Origin: Actinokineospora bangkokensis
Lineage (GTDB): Bacteria; Actinomycetota; Actinomycetes; Mycobacteriales; Pseudonocardiaceae
NCBI RefSeq assembly: GCF_001940455.1
Contig: NZ_MKQR01000028.1
Coordinates: 763,184 to 804,127, forward strand
DNA: 40,944 nt
Direction of reading: 5' to 3'
The notes beneath the pieces are model-generated. The model was not told the DNA's origin, did not search any database, and saw only the letters and a list, made by a program, of their open reading frames with translations. Below are positions 27,198 through 38,523 of the stretch, piece by piece. Made by a program: the position numbers and the translations under genes. Every line of letters begins with the position of its first letter. Positions within the stretch are counted from its first letter, which is position 1.

Positions 27198-27388
27198 GCC
27201 CACGACGCCACCACCTACGCAGTAGGCGGCCCGGCTATGCCCCTGCTCGATGCGGTGGTCTTGTTTGGCTGGGGGAGGCGATCATGTGCTACCCACGGCG
27301 GGGGGTGGGGCCGCAGGCCTCACCTTTTCCCCACCCCGAGCACATGATCGCCGCAGGGGCCCCGGCCAAACAGGACCACCGCATCGAG
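27198..27388 (+). repeat. Three-tier hairpin repeat element, copy 2
   Basis: The outer stem pairs 27246-27274 with 27360-27388 (29 bp, two U-G pairs). The internal loop is GA opposite GCAGGGG. The inner stem pairs 27277-27290 with 27339-27352 (14 bp, perfect). The apical stem pairs 27302-27310 with 27329-27337 (9 bp). Relative to copy 1, three stem pairs change on both sides and three change on one side but still pair. No stem pair is disrupted. The 48-nt leader (27198-27245) is conserved. Confidence 0.85.
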
Positions 27389-27515
27389 CCGGCCAACGAA
27401 CGACCGGGCTCTACCAACGCCGACGCCGAAGGCGAGGCGGAATGACCCCAGCAAGCACCCCACCAGCGGAAACGGTCCAACCCACCCCCCGTGAAAACCA
27501 GGTTTCGCGCCCGTG

Positions 27516-27521
27516 TACTGT
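27516..27521 (+). promoter_or_regulatory. -10 box of the second initiator tRNA gene
   Basis: TACTGT ends 13 nt before the tRNA, the same spacing as TAAGGT before copy 1. Confidence 0.55.
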
Positions 27522-27533
27522 AGTAACTACCGA

Positions 27534-27607
27534 CGCGGGGTGGAGCAGCTCGGTAGCTCGCTGGGCTCATAACCCAGAGGTCGCAGGTTCAAATCCTGTC
27601 CCCGCTA
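27534..27607 (+). tRNA. Initiator tRNA-Met (CAT), copy 2
   Basis: This is a second 74-nt copy, identical to the gene at 26908-26981, with anticodon CAT at 27568-27570 and the same initiator hallmarks. CCA is not encoded. The flanking promoter and terminator differ, so this is not a recent duplication of the whole unit. Confidence 0.96.
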
Positions 27608-27613
27608 CAACGC

Positions 27614-27652
27614 CGAGAGGCCGGTCCACCAGGACCGGCCTCTCGCGCTTTT
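27614..27652 (+). terminator. Terminator of initiator tRNA copy 2
   Basis: A perfect 14-bp stem (27614-27627 with 27632-27645), loop ACCA, is followed by CGCTTTT. It also separates the tRNA from the convergent reductase gene. Confidence 0.85.
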
Positions 27653-27664
27653 CCCGGCCCGCCG

Positions 27665-28177
27665 TCAAGCGGGGTAGGACCCGCGGACGGGCACCAGCGC
27701 GGACGCCCACCAGTGCAGCGTGGTCAGCAGCTTCTTCGCCGCCGGGTCGGCGTCCTGGGCGCGGCCCTCCCGGAACTGGACGTGGGCGCCGTGGAAGCTC
27801 ACCGTGTCGCGGACGGTCACCGCGTGCAGCTCGGCGAAGACGACCCGGAGCTGCTCGACGGCGCGGAGCCCGCCGGAGAGGCCGCCGTAGGAGACAAACC
27901 CGACCGGCTTGGCTATCCAGCCGGTGTGCACGCTGTCCACGGCCTCCTTCAACGGCCCGGGGTAGCCGTGGTTGTACTCCGGGGTCACCACGGCGAAGGC
28001 GTCGGCGGAGTCGACCGCGGCCGGGAAGTCGAGTGCGGGGTCGGCGAGGTCGACCCGGCGCACGGCGAAGGCGCCGTGCTCCTCAGCGCGGGCGCTGAAC
28101 CAGTCGGCCACGACGGGGCCGAAGCGCCCGTCGCGGGTGCTGGCGGTGATCACGGCGAGTGCGGGGCGCTGGGGCAC
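27665..28177 (-). CDS. NAD(P)H-dependent FMN reductase
   Basis: This 170-residue flavodoxin-fold oxidoreductase reduces FMN or small substrates with NAD(P)H. The phosphate-binding loop is ASTRDGRFG (about residues 12-20), and the family motif PEYNHGYPGPLKEAVD with downstream SYGGLSGGLRA marks the FMN site. It is expected to be a cytoplasmic homodimer. The GTG start has GAGGAA 5-6 nt upstream. It is divergent from the DUF2087 gene, with about 100 bp between starts. The physiological substrate cannot be inferred. Confidence 0.92.
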   Translation of the reverse strand: MPQRPALAVITASTRDGRFGPVVADWFSARAEEHGAFAVRRVDLADPALDFPAAVDSADAFAVVTPEYNHGYPGPLKEAVDSVHTGWIAKPVGFVSYGGLSGGLRAVEQLRVVFAELHAVTVRDTVSFHGAHVQFREGRAQDADPAAKKLLTTLHWWASALVPVRGSYPA

Positions 28178-28273
28178 GGGGGTTCCTCTCGGCGGGGGTG
28201 CCCCTCCGGCGGGGGCGCCACCGACGCTAAAACCTCGAGCTTCGTGGAGGTCAAGCCGCTACGCTGCCCGACC

Positions 28274-28828
28274 GTGGAAGCCGCCGACGTCGCCCGCCTG
28301 CTCGCCGAACCCGACCGCCTCGCCGTCTTCGCCGCCGCCGCGCTCGGCGCCCGGGACCTGGCCGCGGTCGCCGCCGCCACCGGCCTGGCCCCGGCCGCCG
28401 CCGCGAAGGCGCTCGGCAAGCTGCAGGACGGCGGCCTCCTCGACGGCTGCGCCGTCCGCGTCGAGGCCATCAAGGCCGCCGCTCGCGCCGCCGCGGCCCC
28501 CCGCCCGGTCGAGGACCACGGCTACGCCGACCCCGCGACCGAGGCCGTCGTCCGCACCTTCGTCCAGGACGGCAGGCTCACCGGCTTCCCCGCCCACGCG
28601 GGCAAGCGCCGCACCGTCCTGGAGCACGTCGCCCAGACCTTCACCCCCGGTGTCCGCTACTCCGAGAAGGAGGTCAACGCCCTCCTGCGCGCCTGGACCG
28701 CGGGCACCCCCACCGACCACGCCACCCTCCGCCGGTACCTCGTCGACCACAACCTGCTCACCCGCGACACCACCGCCTACTGGCGCTCCGGCGCCTGGGT
28801 GGACGTCGACCACCCAGGTCCCGAGTAG
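28274..28828 (+). CDS. DUF2087 domain protein with HTH-like N-terminus
   Basis: This 184-residue protein has a helical, winged-helix-like N-terminal half (LLAEPDRLAVFAAAALGARDL...) as in ArsR-type regulators. A C-terminal DUF2087 domain follows, with TGFPAHAGKRRTVLEHVAQ, Y-S-E-K-E-V-N, DHATLRRYLVDHNLL and a final WRSG. Such proteins are annotated as regulators, but DNA binding has not been shown for this one. The GTG start has TACGCT 8 nt upstream (leaderless). An upstream GTG at 28244 would overlap that promoter. Confidence 0.85.
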   Translation: MEAADVARLLAEPDRLAVFAAAALGARDLAAVAAATGLAPAAAAKALGKLQDGGLLDGCAVRVEAIKAAARAAAAPRPVEDHGYADPATEAVVRTFVQDGRLTGFPAHAGKRRTVLEHVAQTFTPGVRYSEKEVNALLRAWTAGTPTDHATLRRYLVDHNLLTRDTTAYWRSGAWVDVDHPGPE

Positions 28829-29325
28829 ACAGATGGGCCGAACGGTCCACGTGGGACGGGTGGGCCGCTCGCGTGTGCCGGTGCGACGGCGGCCGATCGG
28901 CGGTACGCGGGCAGGACAGGGCGGCCCTCCCTGGCCCGGCCGGGACGGGACGGGTGGTGACCGGTCGGGTGTTCCGCCGACCGGATCGAGGGGGAATAAT
29001 CGCTGGCAGGGGGCGGGTGGGGCGTGCCCGGGATGAGTGATCTGGGCCACATCCGGGGTCTGCCCGGCGGGATTCGGCCGGCTACGGGGTGATCACCGGG
29101 ATTGCTCTGATCAGGTGGTGCGGCGTACGGAGATCCACTCCTTCGGCGCACGTCGCGGCGTGCCGTCCACGTGGGACCGTCGCCGCCTGCTCCGGATGGG
29201 GCGGTCGAGTTGGGCTGTTCGGTGGTACCCGCGCGGGGGTCGGGCGCCGGGGCGCGATCAGCCACTGTGGACTAGGGGACAAGGCCACTGTGGACAGCTC
29301 GGCGCCGTCGTGGGACCGTGGGGTG
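28829..29325. other. Intergenic stretch with palindromes before the PadR gene
   Basis: No protein gene is supported in these 497 bases. Two identical GTCCACGTGGGAC sites (28845-28857 and 29165-29177) and two GCCACTGTGGAC sites (29261-29272 and 29284-29295) stand out. The last pair is 23 bp apart just upstream of the PadR gene. Confidence 0.65.
29261..29295 (+). promoter_or_regulatory. Direct repeat GCCACTGTGGAC upstream of padR
   Basis: Two identical 12-bp copies 23 bp apart (start to start) end 30 bp before the PadR start. Each has the palindromic core CCAC-T-GTGG. They are a candidate autoregulatory operator. Confidence 0.5.
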
Positions 29326-29826
29326 GTGTCTGAACTGAACGCAACCGCAGCCGCACTCCTCGGACTGCTGCACGAGGGCCCGCAGACCGGCGGCCAGCTC
29401 GTGGCTGCCGCGCGCGAGCGCTTCGGCTCCTTCTTCAGCGTCACGCGCAGCCAGGTCTACCGGGAGCTGCCCGCGCTCGCCGAGGACGGCCTCGTCCGGC
29501 TGGGCAAGCAGGGTCCGCGGTCGAGCCAGCAGTACGTCATCACCGCGGCGGGCAAGAAGGCCTTCAAGGCCTGGCTGGCCGGTGAGCCGGGCCCCGACCA
29601 CCTGCGCAGCCCGCTGATCCTGCGCCTGGTGCACGCCTCGACGCTGACCGCCAAGCAGCGCACCGCGCTGATCGACTCGGCCAAGGCCGTGTACAACGGC
29701 GAGCACGAGGCGGCCAGGGCCGCGGTGAAGGCCGCCGAGGACCCCTACGCCAAGGCGATCGCCGAGTTCGGCGTGGCCAGGGCCAAGGCCGTGCTCAAGC
29801 TGCTGGACTCCATCCCCAAGGCCTGA
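29326..29826 (+). CDS. PadR family transcriptional regulator
   Basis: This 166-residue protein has the PadR winged helix: LLGLLHEGPQTGGQLVAAA (about 10-28), recognition region FSVTRSQVYRELPALAEDGLV, and a wing strand QYVITAAGKKAFKAWL. A C-terminal helical dimerisation part (about 95-166, Vir-like) follows. PadR proteins repress detoxification or efflux genes and usually their own gene. Two adjacent GTG codons (29323, 29326) could start translation. The longer open frame upstream runs through the operator repeats. No efflux gene is next to it, so the target is unknown. Confidence 0.9.
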   Translation: MSELNATAAALLGLLHEGPQTGGQLVAAARERFGSFFSVTRSQVYRELPALAEDGLVRLGKQGPRSSQQYVITAAGKKAFKAWLAGEPGPDHLRSPLILRLVHASTLTAKQRTALIDSAKAVYNGEHEAARAAVKAAEDPYAKAIAEFGVARAKAVLKLLDSIPKA

Positions 29827-29831
29827 CCCCG

Positions 29832-29855
29832 GGGCCCGGTCCCCGGGCCTGGGGC
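29832..29855 (+). terminator. Weak hairpin after padR
   Basis: GGCCCGG-TCC-CCGGGCC forms a 7-bp stem inside a C/G-rich stretch after the stop. No T-tract follows, so termination is uncertain. Confidence 0.35.
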
Positions 29856-29901
29856 ACACCGCCGCAGCGGCGGCGCCCGCGTCCGCGTACCCTTCCCGGA
29901 C

Positions 29902-30999
<1,098 letters not shown>

Positions 31000-31125
31000 G
31001 CCGCGTGATCACCACCGCGTCCCGCCCGGTGCCGTCCCCGGCCCGATGGGACACGCTCCCGACTACCGTCGGTGACCAGCGGGTTCGGCCCGGGGGCGAG
31101 GCAACGTCTCGATAACGGACGAAGG

Positions 31126-31131
31126 TAGAAT
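31126..31131 (+). promoter_or_regulatory. -10 box of ftsE
   Basis: TAGAAT lies 8 nt before the ftsE GTG. The transcript would begin at or next to the start codon. Confidence 0.6.
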
Positions 31132-31139
31132 CGCCCACC

Positions 31140-31829
<690 letters not shown>

Positions 31830-31872
31830 CTGCACCCCCACACCCCGAGCACCCCCGAGGAACCGAACCCCG

Positions 31873-32775
31873 ATGCGCGCCAGCTTCGTGTTCAGCGAGG
31901 TCCTGACCGGTCTTCGCCGCAACATCACGATGACCATCGCGATGATCATCACCACCGCCATCTCGCTCGCCATGCTCGGCGGCGGACTGCTGGTCGTGCG
32001 CATGATCGACAAGACCCAGTCGCTCTACCAGGACAAGGTCGAGGTCAGCGTCTACCTGACCAAGGACGTCTCCTCCACCGACAAGGACTGCGCCAACGAC
32101 CCGTGCCGGTCGCTGCGCGGGCAGCTGGAGAACGACCCCGCGGTGGAGACGGTGACCTTCGAGAACCGGGACCAGGCCTACGAGCGGTTCAAGGAGATCT
32201 TCGCCGCGCAGCCGGAGCTGGTGAAGCTGACCAGGCCGGAGGCGCTGCCCGCCTCGTTCCGGGTCAAGCTCAAGGACCCCGACCGGCCCGAGGTGATCAC
32301 CCAGGGCTACGCGGGCAAGCCGGGCGTGGACGCCATCACCGACCAGAGCGAGTTCCTGGACCGGTTCTTCAACGTCCTCAACGGCCTGCGCAACCTGACC
32401 TTCTCGGTGGCGCTGGTGATGGCGATCGCGGCGCTGCTGCTGATCTCCAACACCGTGCAGCTGTCGGCGTTCACCCGGCGCACGGAGGTCGGGATCATGC
32501 GGTTGGTGGGCGCGACGCGCTGGTACACCCAGCTGCCCTTCCTCCTCGAAGCGATGGTCACGGGCCTGGTCGGCGCGCTGGTGGCGATCGGGTTGCTCGT
32601 CGGCGGCAAGGTCGTCTTCCTCGACGACGTGCTGTCGGACTCGATCAACTCGGGCGTGGTGCGCTCGGTCGACGGGCTGGACATCCTGCTGGTGTCGCCG
32701 TGGCTGCTGCTCGTGGCGCTGGGGATCTCCGGTGTCACCGGGTACGTCACCCTGCGGCTCTACGTGCGCACGTAA
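31873..32775 (+). CDS. ftsX: Cell division membrane protein FtsX
   Basis: This 300-residue permease-like partner of FtsE has an N-terminal cytoplasmic tail and a first membrane helix (about 20-46, [20 protein letters not shown]). An extracellular domain (about 50-165) carries two Cys ([11 protein letters not shown]) that probably form a disulfide. Three C-terminal helices contain the [15 protein letters not shown] coupling loop. It relays ATP hydrolysis to extracellular hydrolase partners (RipC-type in actinobacteria). The ATG has GAGGAA about 9 nt upstream. smpB follows at 31 nt with its own -10 box. Confidence 0.97.
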   Translation: MRASFVFSEVLTGLRRNITMTIAMIITTAISLAMLGGGLLVVRMIDKTQSLYQDKVEVSVYLTKDVSSTDKDCANDPCRSLRGQLENDPAVETVTFENRDQAYERFKEIFAAQPELVKLTRPEALPASFRVKLKDPDRPEVITQGYAGKPGVDAITDQSEFLDRFFNVLNGLRNLTFSVALVMAIAALLLISNTVQLSAFTRRTEVGIMRLVGATRWYTQLPFLLEAMVTGLVGALVAIGLLVGGKVVFLDDVLSDSINSGVVRSVDGLDILLVSPWLLLVALGISGVTGYVTLRLYVRT

Positions 32776-32806
32776 CCGGCTGGCGGGTCTGCGTAGAGTT
32801 CGTGCC

Positions 32807-33283
32807 ATGGTCAAGGAGCGCGGCAACAAGGTGATCGCGTCGAACCGGAAGGCTCGGCACGACTACACCGTGGTGGACACCTACGAGGCCGGGATGGTCC
32901 TGGTCGGCACCGAGGTCAAGAGCCTGCGCGAGGGCCGGGCCTCGCTGGTGGACGCCTTCGCCACGGTCGACGACGGCGAGGTCTACCTGCGCAACCTGCA
33001 CATCCCGGAGTACACGCAGGGCACCTGGACCAACCACGAGCCGCGGCGGACCCGCAAGCTGCTGCTGCACAAGGGCGAGATCCTGCGCCTGATCGGCAAG
33101 ATCAAGGAGAGCAGCCTGACCCTGGTGCCGCTGTCGCTGTACTTCAAGGACGGCCGGGTGAAGGTGGAGCTGGCGCTGGCGAAGGGCAAGAAGTCCTACG
33201 ACAAGCGGCAGGACCTGGCCAAGCGCGACGCCGACCGGGAGATCGCGCGGACGGTGGGGCGCAGGGCCAAGGGCATGCGCTGA
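32807..33283 (+). CDS. smpB: SsrA-binding protein SmpB
   Basis: This 158-residue tmRNA-binding protein is needed for trans-translation. It has the conserved N-terminus [19 protein letters not shown] and [14 protein letters not shown], the HIPEYTQG loop, and a basic C-terminal tail ([20 protein letters not shown]) that enters the mRNA channel. The ATG is supported by TAGAGT 7 nt upstream (leaderless). An earlier in-frame start would lie inside ftsX. The stop overlaps the next ATG (TGATG). Its RNA partner ssrA is in the window but about 7 kb away. Confidence 0.97.
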   Translation: MVKERGNKVIASNRKARHDYTVVDTYEAGMVLVGTEVKSLREGRASLVDAFATVDDGEVYLRNLHIPEYTQGTWTNHEPRRTRKLLLHKGEILRLIGKIKESSLTLVPLSLYFKDGRVKVELALAKGKKSYDKRQDLAKRDADREIARTVGRRAKGMR

Positions 33284-34164
33284 TGCGCGACGGGGAGCTG
33301 GCCGGGTGGGTGGCCGAGCTGGGCCTGCCCGGCCTGGTCGACGTGCACGTGCACTTCCTCCCCGACGCGGTGCAGCGCAAGGTCTGGGCCTACTTCGACG
33401 ACGCCACCCGCAACTACGGCACGGAGTGGCCGGTGCACTACCGGCTGCCCGCCGAGGAGCGGGTGGCGCTGCTGCGCTCGTTCGGCGTGGTCGCCTACGC
33501 CCCGCTGGTCTACCCGCACAAGCCGGGGATGGCGCGGTGGCTCAACTCCTGGGTGGCGGAGTTCAGCGCGGGGGTGCCCGAGGCGGTGCCGACGGCGACG
33601 CTGTTCCCCGAGCCGGGGGTGGCCGACTACCTCGACGCCGCGCTGCGGGCGGGTGCCCGGTGCGTGAAGGCGCACGTGCAGGTGGGCGCCTACGACCCGC
33701 GCGACCCGCTGCTGGAGGGCGCCTGGGGGCTGCTGGCCGAGGCGGGCGTCCCGGTGGTGGTGCACTGCGGGCACGGCCCGCTGCGCGGCGACCACACCGG
33801 CATGGCGGTGTTCGCCGAGGTGCTGGAGCGCCATCCGCGGCTGACGGCGGTGCTGGCGCACGCGGGGATGCCGGAGATCTCCGCCGCGCTGGACCTGGTG
33901 GACCGGTTCCCGCGGGTGCACGTGGACACCACGATGGTCGGCGTCGGGTTCGCCACCCGGATCGCGCCCCTGCCGCCGGACTGGGAGCGGCGGTTGGCCG
34001 GGGCGCCGGACCGGGTGGTGCTGGGCACCGACTTCCCCTCGATCCCGTACCCGTACGCCGAGCAGGTCGAGGCGATCCGCGGCTGGGCAGAGCACCCGGC
34101 GCTGGGGCCCGGCTTCCTGCGCGCGGTGCTGCACGACAACGGCGCCCGATTGCTCGGGCTGTGA
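33283..34164 (+). CDS. Amidohydrolase family (TIM-barrel) metal-dependent hydrolase
   Basis: This 293-residue amidohydrolase-2-type protein has the first metal motif VDVHVHF (about 19-25), a Lys in CVKAHVQVG, further ligands VHCGHGP and LAHAGMPE, and the final Asp motif LGTDFPSIPY. The set is complete for a metal-dependent hydrolase or decarboxylase of the ACMSD-like group. Substrate is unknown. Its ATG shares one base with the smpB stop, so translation is coupled although no functional tie is evident. A hairpin (34173-34203) follows. Confidence 0.9.
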   Translation: MRDGELAGWVAELGLPGLVDVHVHFLPDAVQRKVWAYFDDATRNYGTEWPVHYRLPAEERVALLRSFGVVAYAPLVYPHKPGMARWLNSWVAEFSAGVPEAVPTATLFPEPGVADYLDAALRAGARCVKAHVQVGAYDPRDPLLEGAWGLLAEAGVPVVVHCGHGPLRGDHTGMAVFAEVLERHPRLTAVLAHAGMPEISAALDLVDRFPRVHVDTTMVGVGFATRIAPLPPDWERRLAGAPDRVVLGTDFPSIPYPYAEQVEAIRGWAEHPALGPGFLRAVLHDNGARLLGL

Positions 34165-34172
34165 TCGCGCGC

Positions 34173-34203
34173 GGCCATTCTCGCCACTTTCGAGTGAATG
34201 GCC
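34173..34203 (+). terminator. Hairpin after the amidohydrolase gene
   Basis: GGCCATTC (34173-34180) pairs with GAATGGCC (34196-34203). CAC and GTG within the loop can extend it. There is no T-tract. Confidence 0.4.
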
Positions 34204-34296
34204 GACACGAATGGGTGGGAGCGCTGAAAGGGGCTCAAGTCCGCGACGAGCGGTAACGCGGTCGCCGTTCGCCGCAGATTCCGGCCGCTCATAATC

Positions 34297-34326
34297 GATG
34301 CATCTCGGTCGCATTGGCGATGCATC
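34297..34326. repeat. Paired GATGCATC palindromes
   Basis: Two identical 8-bp palindromes lie at 34297-34304 and 34319-34326, 22 bp apart, which places them on the same face of the helix. They are 24-50 bp upstream of the small membrane protein start and are a possible operator. Confidence 0.5.
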
Positions 34327-34349
34327 AGGTGAGTGCGAAGCTCGGTGCC

Positions 34350-34652
34350 ATGACCGCTGAACCGGGAACGACGCCACCGCGGGTCCGGATCACCCTGCAC
34401 GAGCCCGCCCGCGCCGGGCGCGCGCCCGCGACCGCCCTCCAGCGGCGGGTGGTCGTGCCCGCCGCGCCGCCCCGGGCCGCCGCGGCCCCGGCCGTGCTGC
34501 TCTCCGGCATCGGCGCCGTGGTGTTCACCGCCGTCACCGGCTCCCCGCTCGCGCTGGCGGCCGCCCTGCTCGCCACCGCGACGGCCGCCGCCATGGCGCT
34601 GTGCGGGCCCGCGCCGCGCCGCCACCGCGGCGGCAGGCACCGCACCGGGTGA
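34350..34652 (+). CDS. Small membrane protein (100 aa), unknown
   Basis: This 100-residue frame has a basic, Pro/Ala-rich N-terminal half. Two hydrophobic segments follow (about 49-65 AVLLSGIGAVVFTAV and 68-86 LALAAALLATATAAAMAL), and an Arg/His-rich tail ends it. I do not recognise a family. The ATG at 34350 (MTAEPGTTPPRV) is chosen because it starts the hydrophilic domain; a TTG at 34314 is possible. No clear ribosome site or -10 box supports either. It sits just after two GATGCATC palindromes and ends at a triple repeat next to a convergent regulator gene. Confidence 0.5.
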   Translation: MTAEPGTTPPRVRITLHEPARAGRAPATALQRRVVVPAAPPRAAAAPAVLLSGIGAVVFTAVTGSPLALAAALLATATAAAMALCGPAPRRHRGGRHRTG

Positions 34653-34695
34653 CGCGGTGGCCTCGGATGCGGTGGCCCCGGATGCGGTGGCCTCA
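34651..34695. repeat. Triple 15-bp tandem repeat
   Basis: Three 15-bp units, GAYGCGGTGGCCYCR, lie end to end (34651-34665, 34666-34680, 34681-34695). They fill the gap between two convergent genes and include both stop codons. Confidence 0.8.
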
Positions 34696-34932
34696 GATGA
34701 CGACGATGCGCTCGAGCGTCGCGTCGCCGGGGTGGCGGATCAGCACCTCCGCGCCGTCGACCTTGGTCGTGCGGTACAGCAGCTGGCCGTAGGCGACCAG
34801 CCTGCGCAGCGCCTCGGTCTGGTTCACCTGCTCGCGGTCGGCGACCTCGTCCAGGGCGGCCTTGGTGGCGGCCGAGAGGTTGGTCGTCATCCGGTGGAAG
34901 CCCGGTTGGGCGTCGTCTCTGCTCTCGGTCAT
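34693..34932 (-). CDS. Ribbon-helix-helix (CopG-like) protein
   Basis: This 79-residue protein has a ribbon-helix-helix pattern: a beta strand around HRMTTNLSAATKAALDEVAD, two helices (KAALDEVADRE and QTEALRRLVAYGQLLY), and a C-terminal extension (AEVLIRHPGDATLERIVVI). Such proteins bind DNA as dimers, often as antitoxins or regulators, but no toxin gene is adjacent. ATG 34932 has GAGGAC about 11 nt upstream. An AT-rich promoter-like patch (35031-35039) lies about 100 bp upstream. Confidence 0.7.
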   Translation of the reverse strand: MTESRDDAQPGFHRMTTNLSAATKAALDEVADREQVNQTEALRRLVAYGQLLYRTTKVDGAEVLIRHPGDATLERIVVI

Positions 34933-35461
34933 GCGACCCGCGTCCTCGCTCTCCGCCCCGGGGGCGACCCCGCCCCCGGGCGCACCCGATCCGACCTCTG
35001 CACCGCCCAGTCCACCAGACGGACACCCGTTTATATATCGACCGGCCGGCTGATGCCTGCCCCATCGACGCCTCGTCGGCATTCCTCGTCTGCTACGGCG
35101 ATGTACCGATTGCTCATCTCCGCCGGGGTTTCGGAGGTGTAAAGCGTGCGCCTGCCATTCACCGCACCCCGCGCGCGGCGGGGGTGACGGCGGCCGATGA
35201 CACCGTCCGGCACCGGAAGCCGCCGAATGCGTGATCCCCGCTCGCGCGACGCCGTGGTCACCGCCCACCCCGACCTCCTCCGGCTCGACCCCGTCGTCAG
35301 CGACCCCGGAATCGACAACGCCACCGCGGGGTTGTGGGATGCGCCGGTCACCCGCGCGCGGGAGGCCGATCCCCCGCTCGCTCACGGCGAACAGCCCGGG
35401 GGAACAGCGGGGGGCTCAGGGAGGTTGAGCTAGTCAGACTCAACTTCTGGAGTGTGAAGCC
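34933..35461. other. Intergenic stretch upstream of lon and the RHH gene
   Basis: These 529 bases hold the only strongly AT-rich patch of this part of the window (TTATATAT at 35031-35038), probably the RHH promoter on the minus strand. Next to it is an inverted repeat GTCC-N7-GGAC (about 35011-35025). The HAIR operator of lon is at the right end. A 78-codon frame at 35197-35433 has no ribosome site or recognisable domain and I do not call it. Confidence 0.6.
35424..35444 (+). promoter_or_regulatory. HAIR-type HspR operator of lon
   Basis: GTTGAGC-N7-ACTCAAC matches the HspR inverted repeat CTTGAGT-N7-ACTCAAG with the exact 7-bp spacer. The core TTGAG...CTCAA is intact. It lies 17 bp before the lon ATG, with GGAG between them. 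Confidence 0.75.
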
Positions 35462-37822
<2,361 letters not shown>

Positions 37823-37825
37823 CCC

Positions 37826-37867
37826 GAGCGGCGGGGTGGTGCCCAGCAGGGCGCCACCCCGCCGCTC
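37826..37867. terminator. Shared terminator of lon and the response regulator gene
   Basis: A 19-bp stem with one G-U/A-C position (37826-37844 with 37849-37867), loop AGCA, spans the gap between convergent genes. It overlaps the response regulator stop by 2 nt. Confidence 0.85.
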
Positions 37868-38519
37868 ACTTCTCCTCCAGGAACGTGAGCACCGCCCGCA
37901 CCCGGCGGTGCTCCTCGCTGCTGGGCTCCAGGTTCAGCTTGGCGAAGATGTTGCCGACGTGCTTCTCCACGGCGCCGTCGGACACCGTCAGCGAGCGGGC
38001 GATGGCGGTGTTCGACAGCCCCTGGGCCATCAGCCCCAGCACCTCGCGCTCGCGCGGCGTCAGCGCGTCGACCGGGTTGCGCCTCCCGCGGGCCATCAAC
38101 TGCGCGATCACCTCCTGGTCGATGCTGGTGCCCCCGGCCGCCACCCGCCGCACGGCGTCGACGAAGTCGGCCACGTCCGCCACCCGCTCCTTGAGCAGGT
38201 AGCCCACCCCGCCGGTGCCGCCCGCCAGCAGCTCCACGGCGTAGCGCTCCTCCACGTACTGCGACAGCACCAGCACCGGCAGCCCCGGCACCGCGGCCCG
38301 GGCCGCGAGCGCCGCGCGCAGGCCCTCGTCGGTGAACGTCGGCGGCATCCGCACGTCGACGATGGCCAGGTCGGGGCGGTGCTCGACGACCGAGGCCGTC
38401 AGCCCGGCGCCGTCCTCCAGCGCGGCCACCACCTCGATGCCCTCGTCGGCGAGCAGGCGGGTCACGCCCTCGCGCAGCAGCACGGAGTCCTCGGCGATCA
38501 CGACGCGCATGGCGGCCAT
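37866..38519 (-). CDS. NarL/LuxR-type response regulator
   Basis: This 217-residue protein has a receiver domain (1-120) with phospho-acceptor Asp about 55 (LAIVDVRMPP) and the acidic pair ED at 10-11. A LuxR-type helix-turn-helix follows (about 150-210: LTPREREVLGLMAQGLSNTAIARSL). It is the partner of the kinase encoded 4 nt upstream. The ATG at 38519 or the third-codon ATG at 38510 could start translation. It is probably phosphorylated by its kinase in response to a membrane signal; target genes are unknown. Confidence 0.95.
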   Translation of the reverse strand: MAAMRVVIAEDSVLLREGVTRLLADEGIEVVAALEDGAGLTASVVEHRPDLAIVDVRMPPTFTDEGLRAALAARAAVPGLPVLVLSQYVEERYAVELLAGGTGGVGYLLKERVADVADFVDAVRRVAAGGTSIDQEVIAQLMARGRRNPVDALTPREREVLGLMAQGLSNTAIARSLTVSDGAVEKHVGNIFAKLNLEPSSEEHRRVRAVLTFLEEK

Positions 38520-38523
38520 GCTG

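Larger units (their letters stand above)
26982..27533. other. Intergenic stretch between the two initiator tRNAs
   Basis: These 552 bases hold the tRNA terminator, the tandem GC palindromes, hairpin element copy 2 and the second tRNA promoter. No protein gene is supported. An open frame crossing element copy 2 is broken by frameshift in copy 1. Confidence 0.75.

Noticed and set aside
27250..27445. Possible small protein across hairpin element copy 2
   Set aside because: The corresponding frame in copy 1 is shifted and stops early, while stem pairs covary; the constraint is structural.
35197..35433. 78-codon frame before lon
   Set aside because: No ribosome site, -10 spacing or domain; composition fits chance in high-GC DNA.
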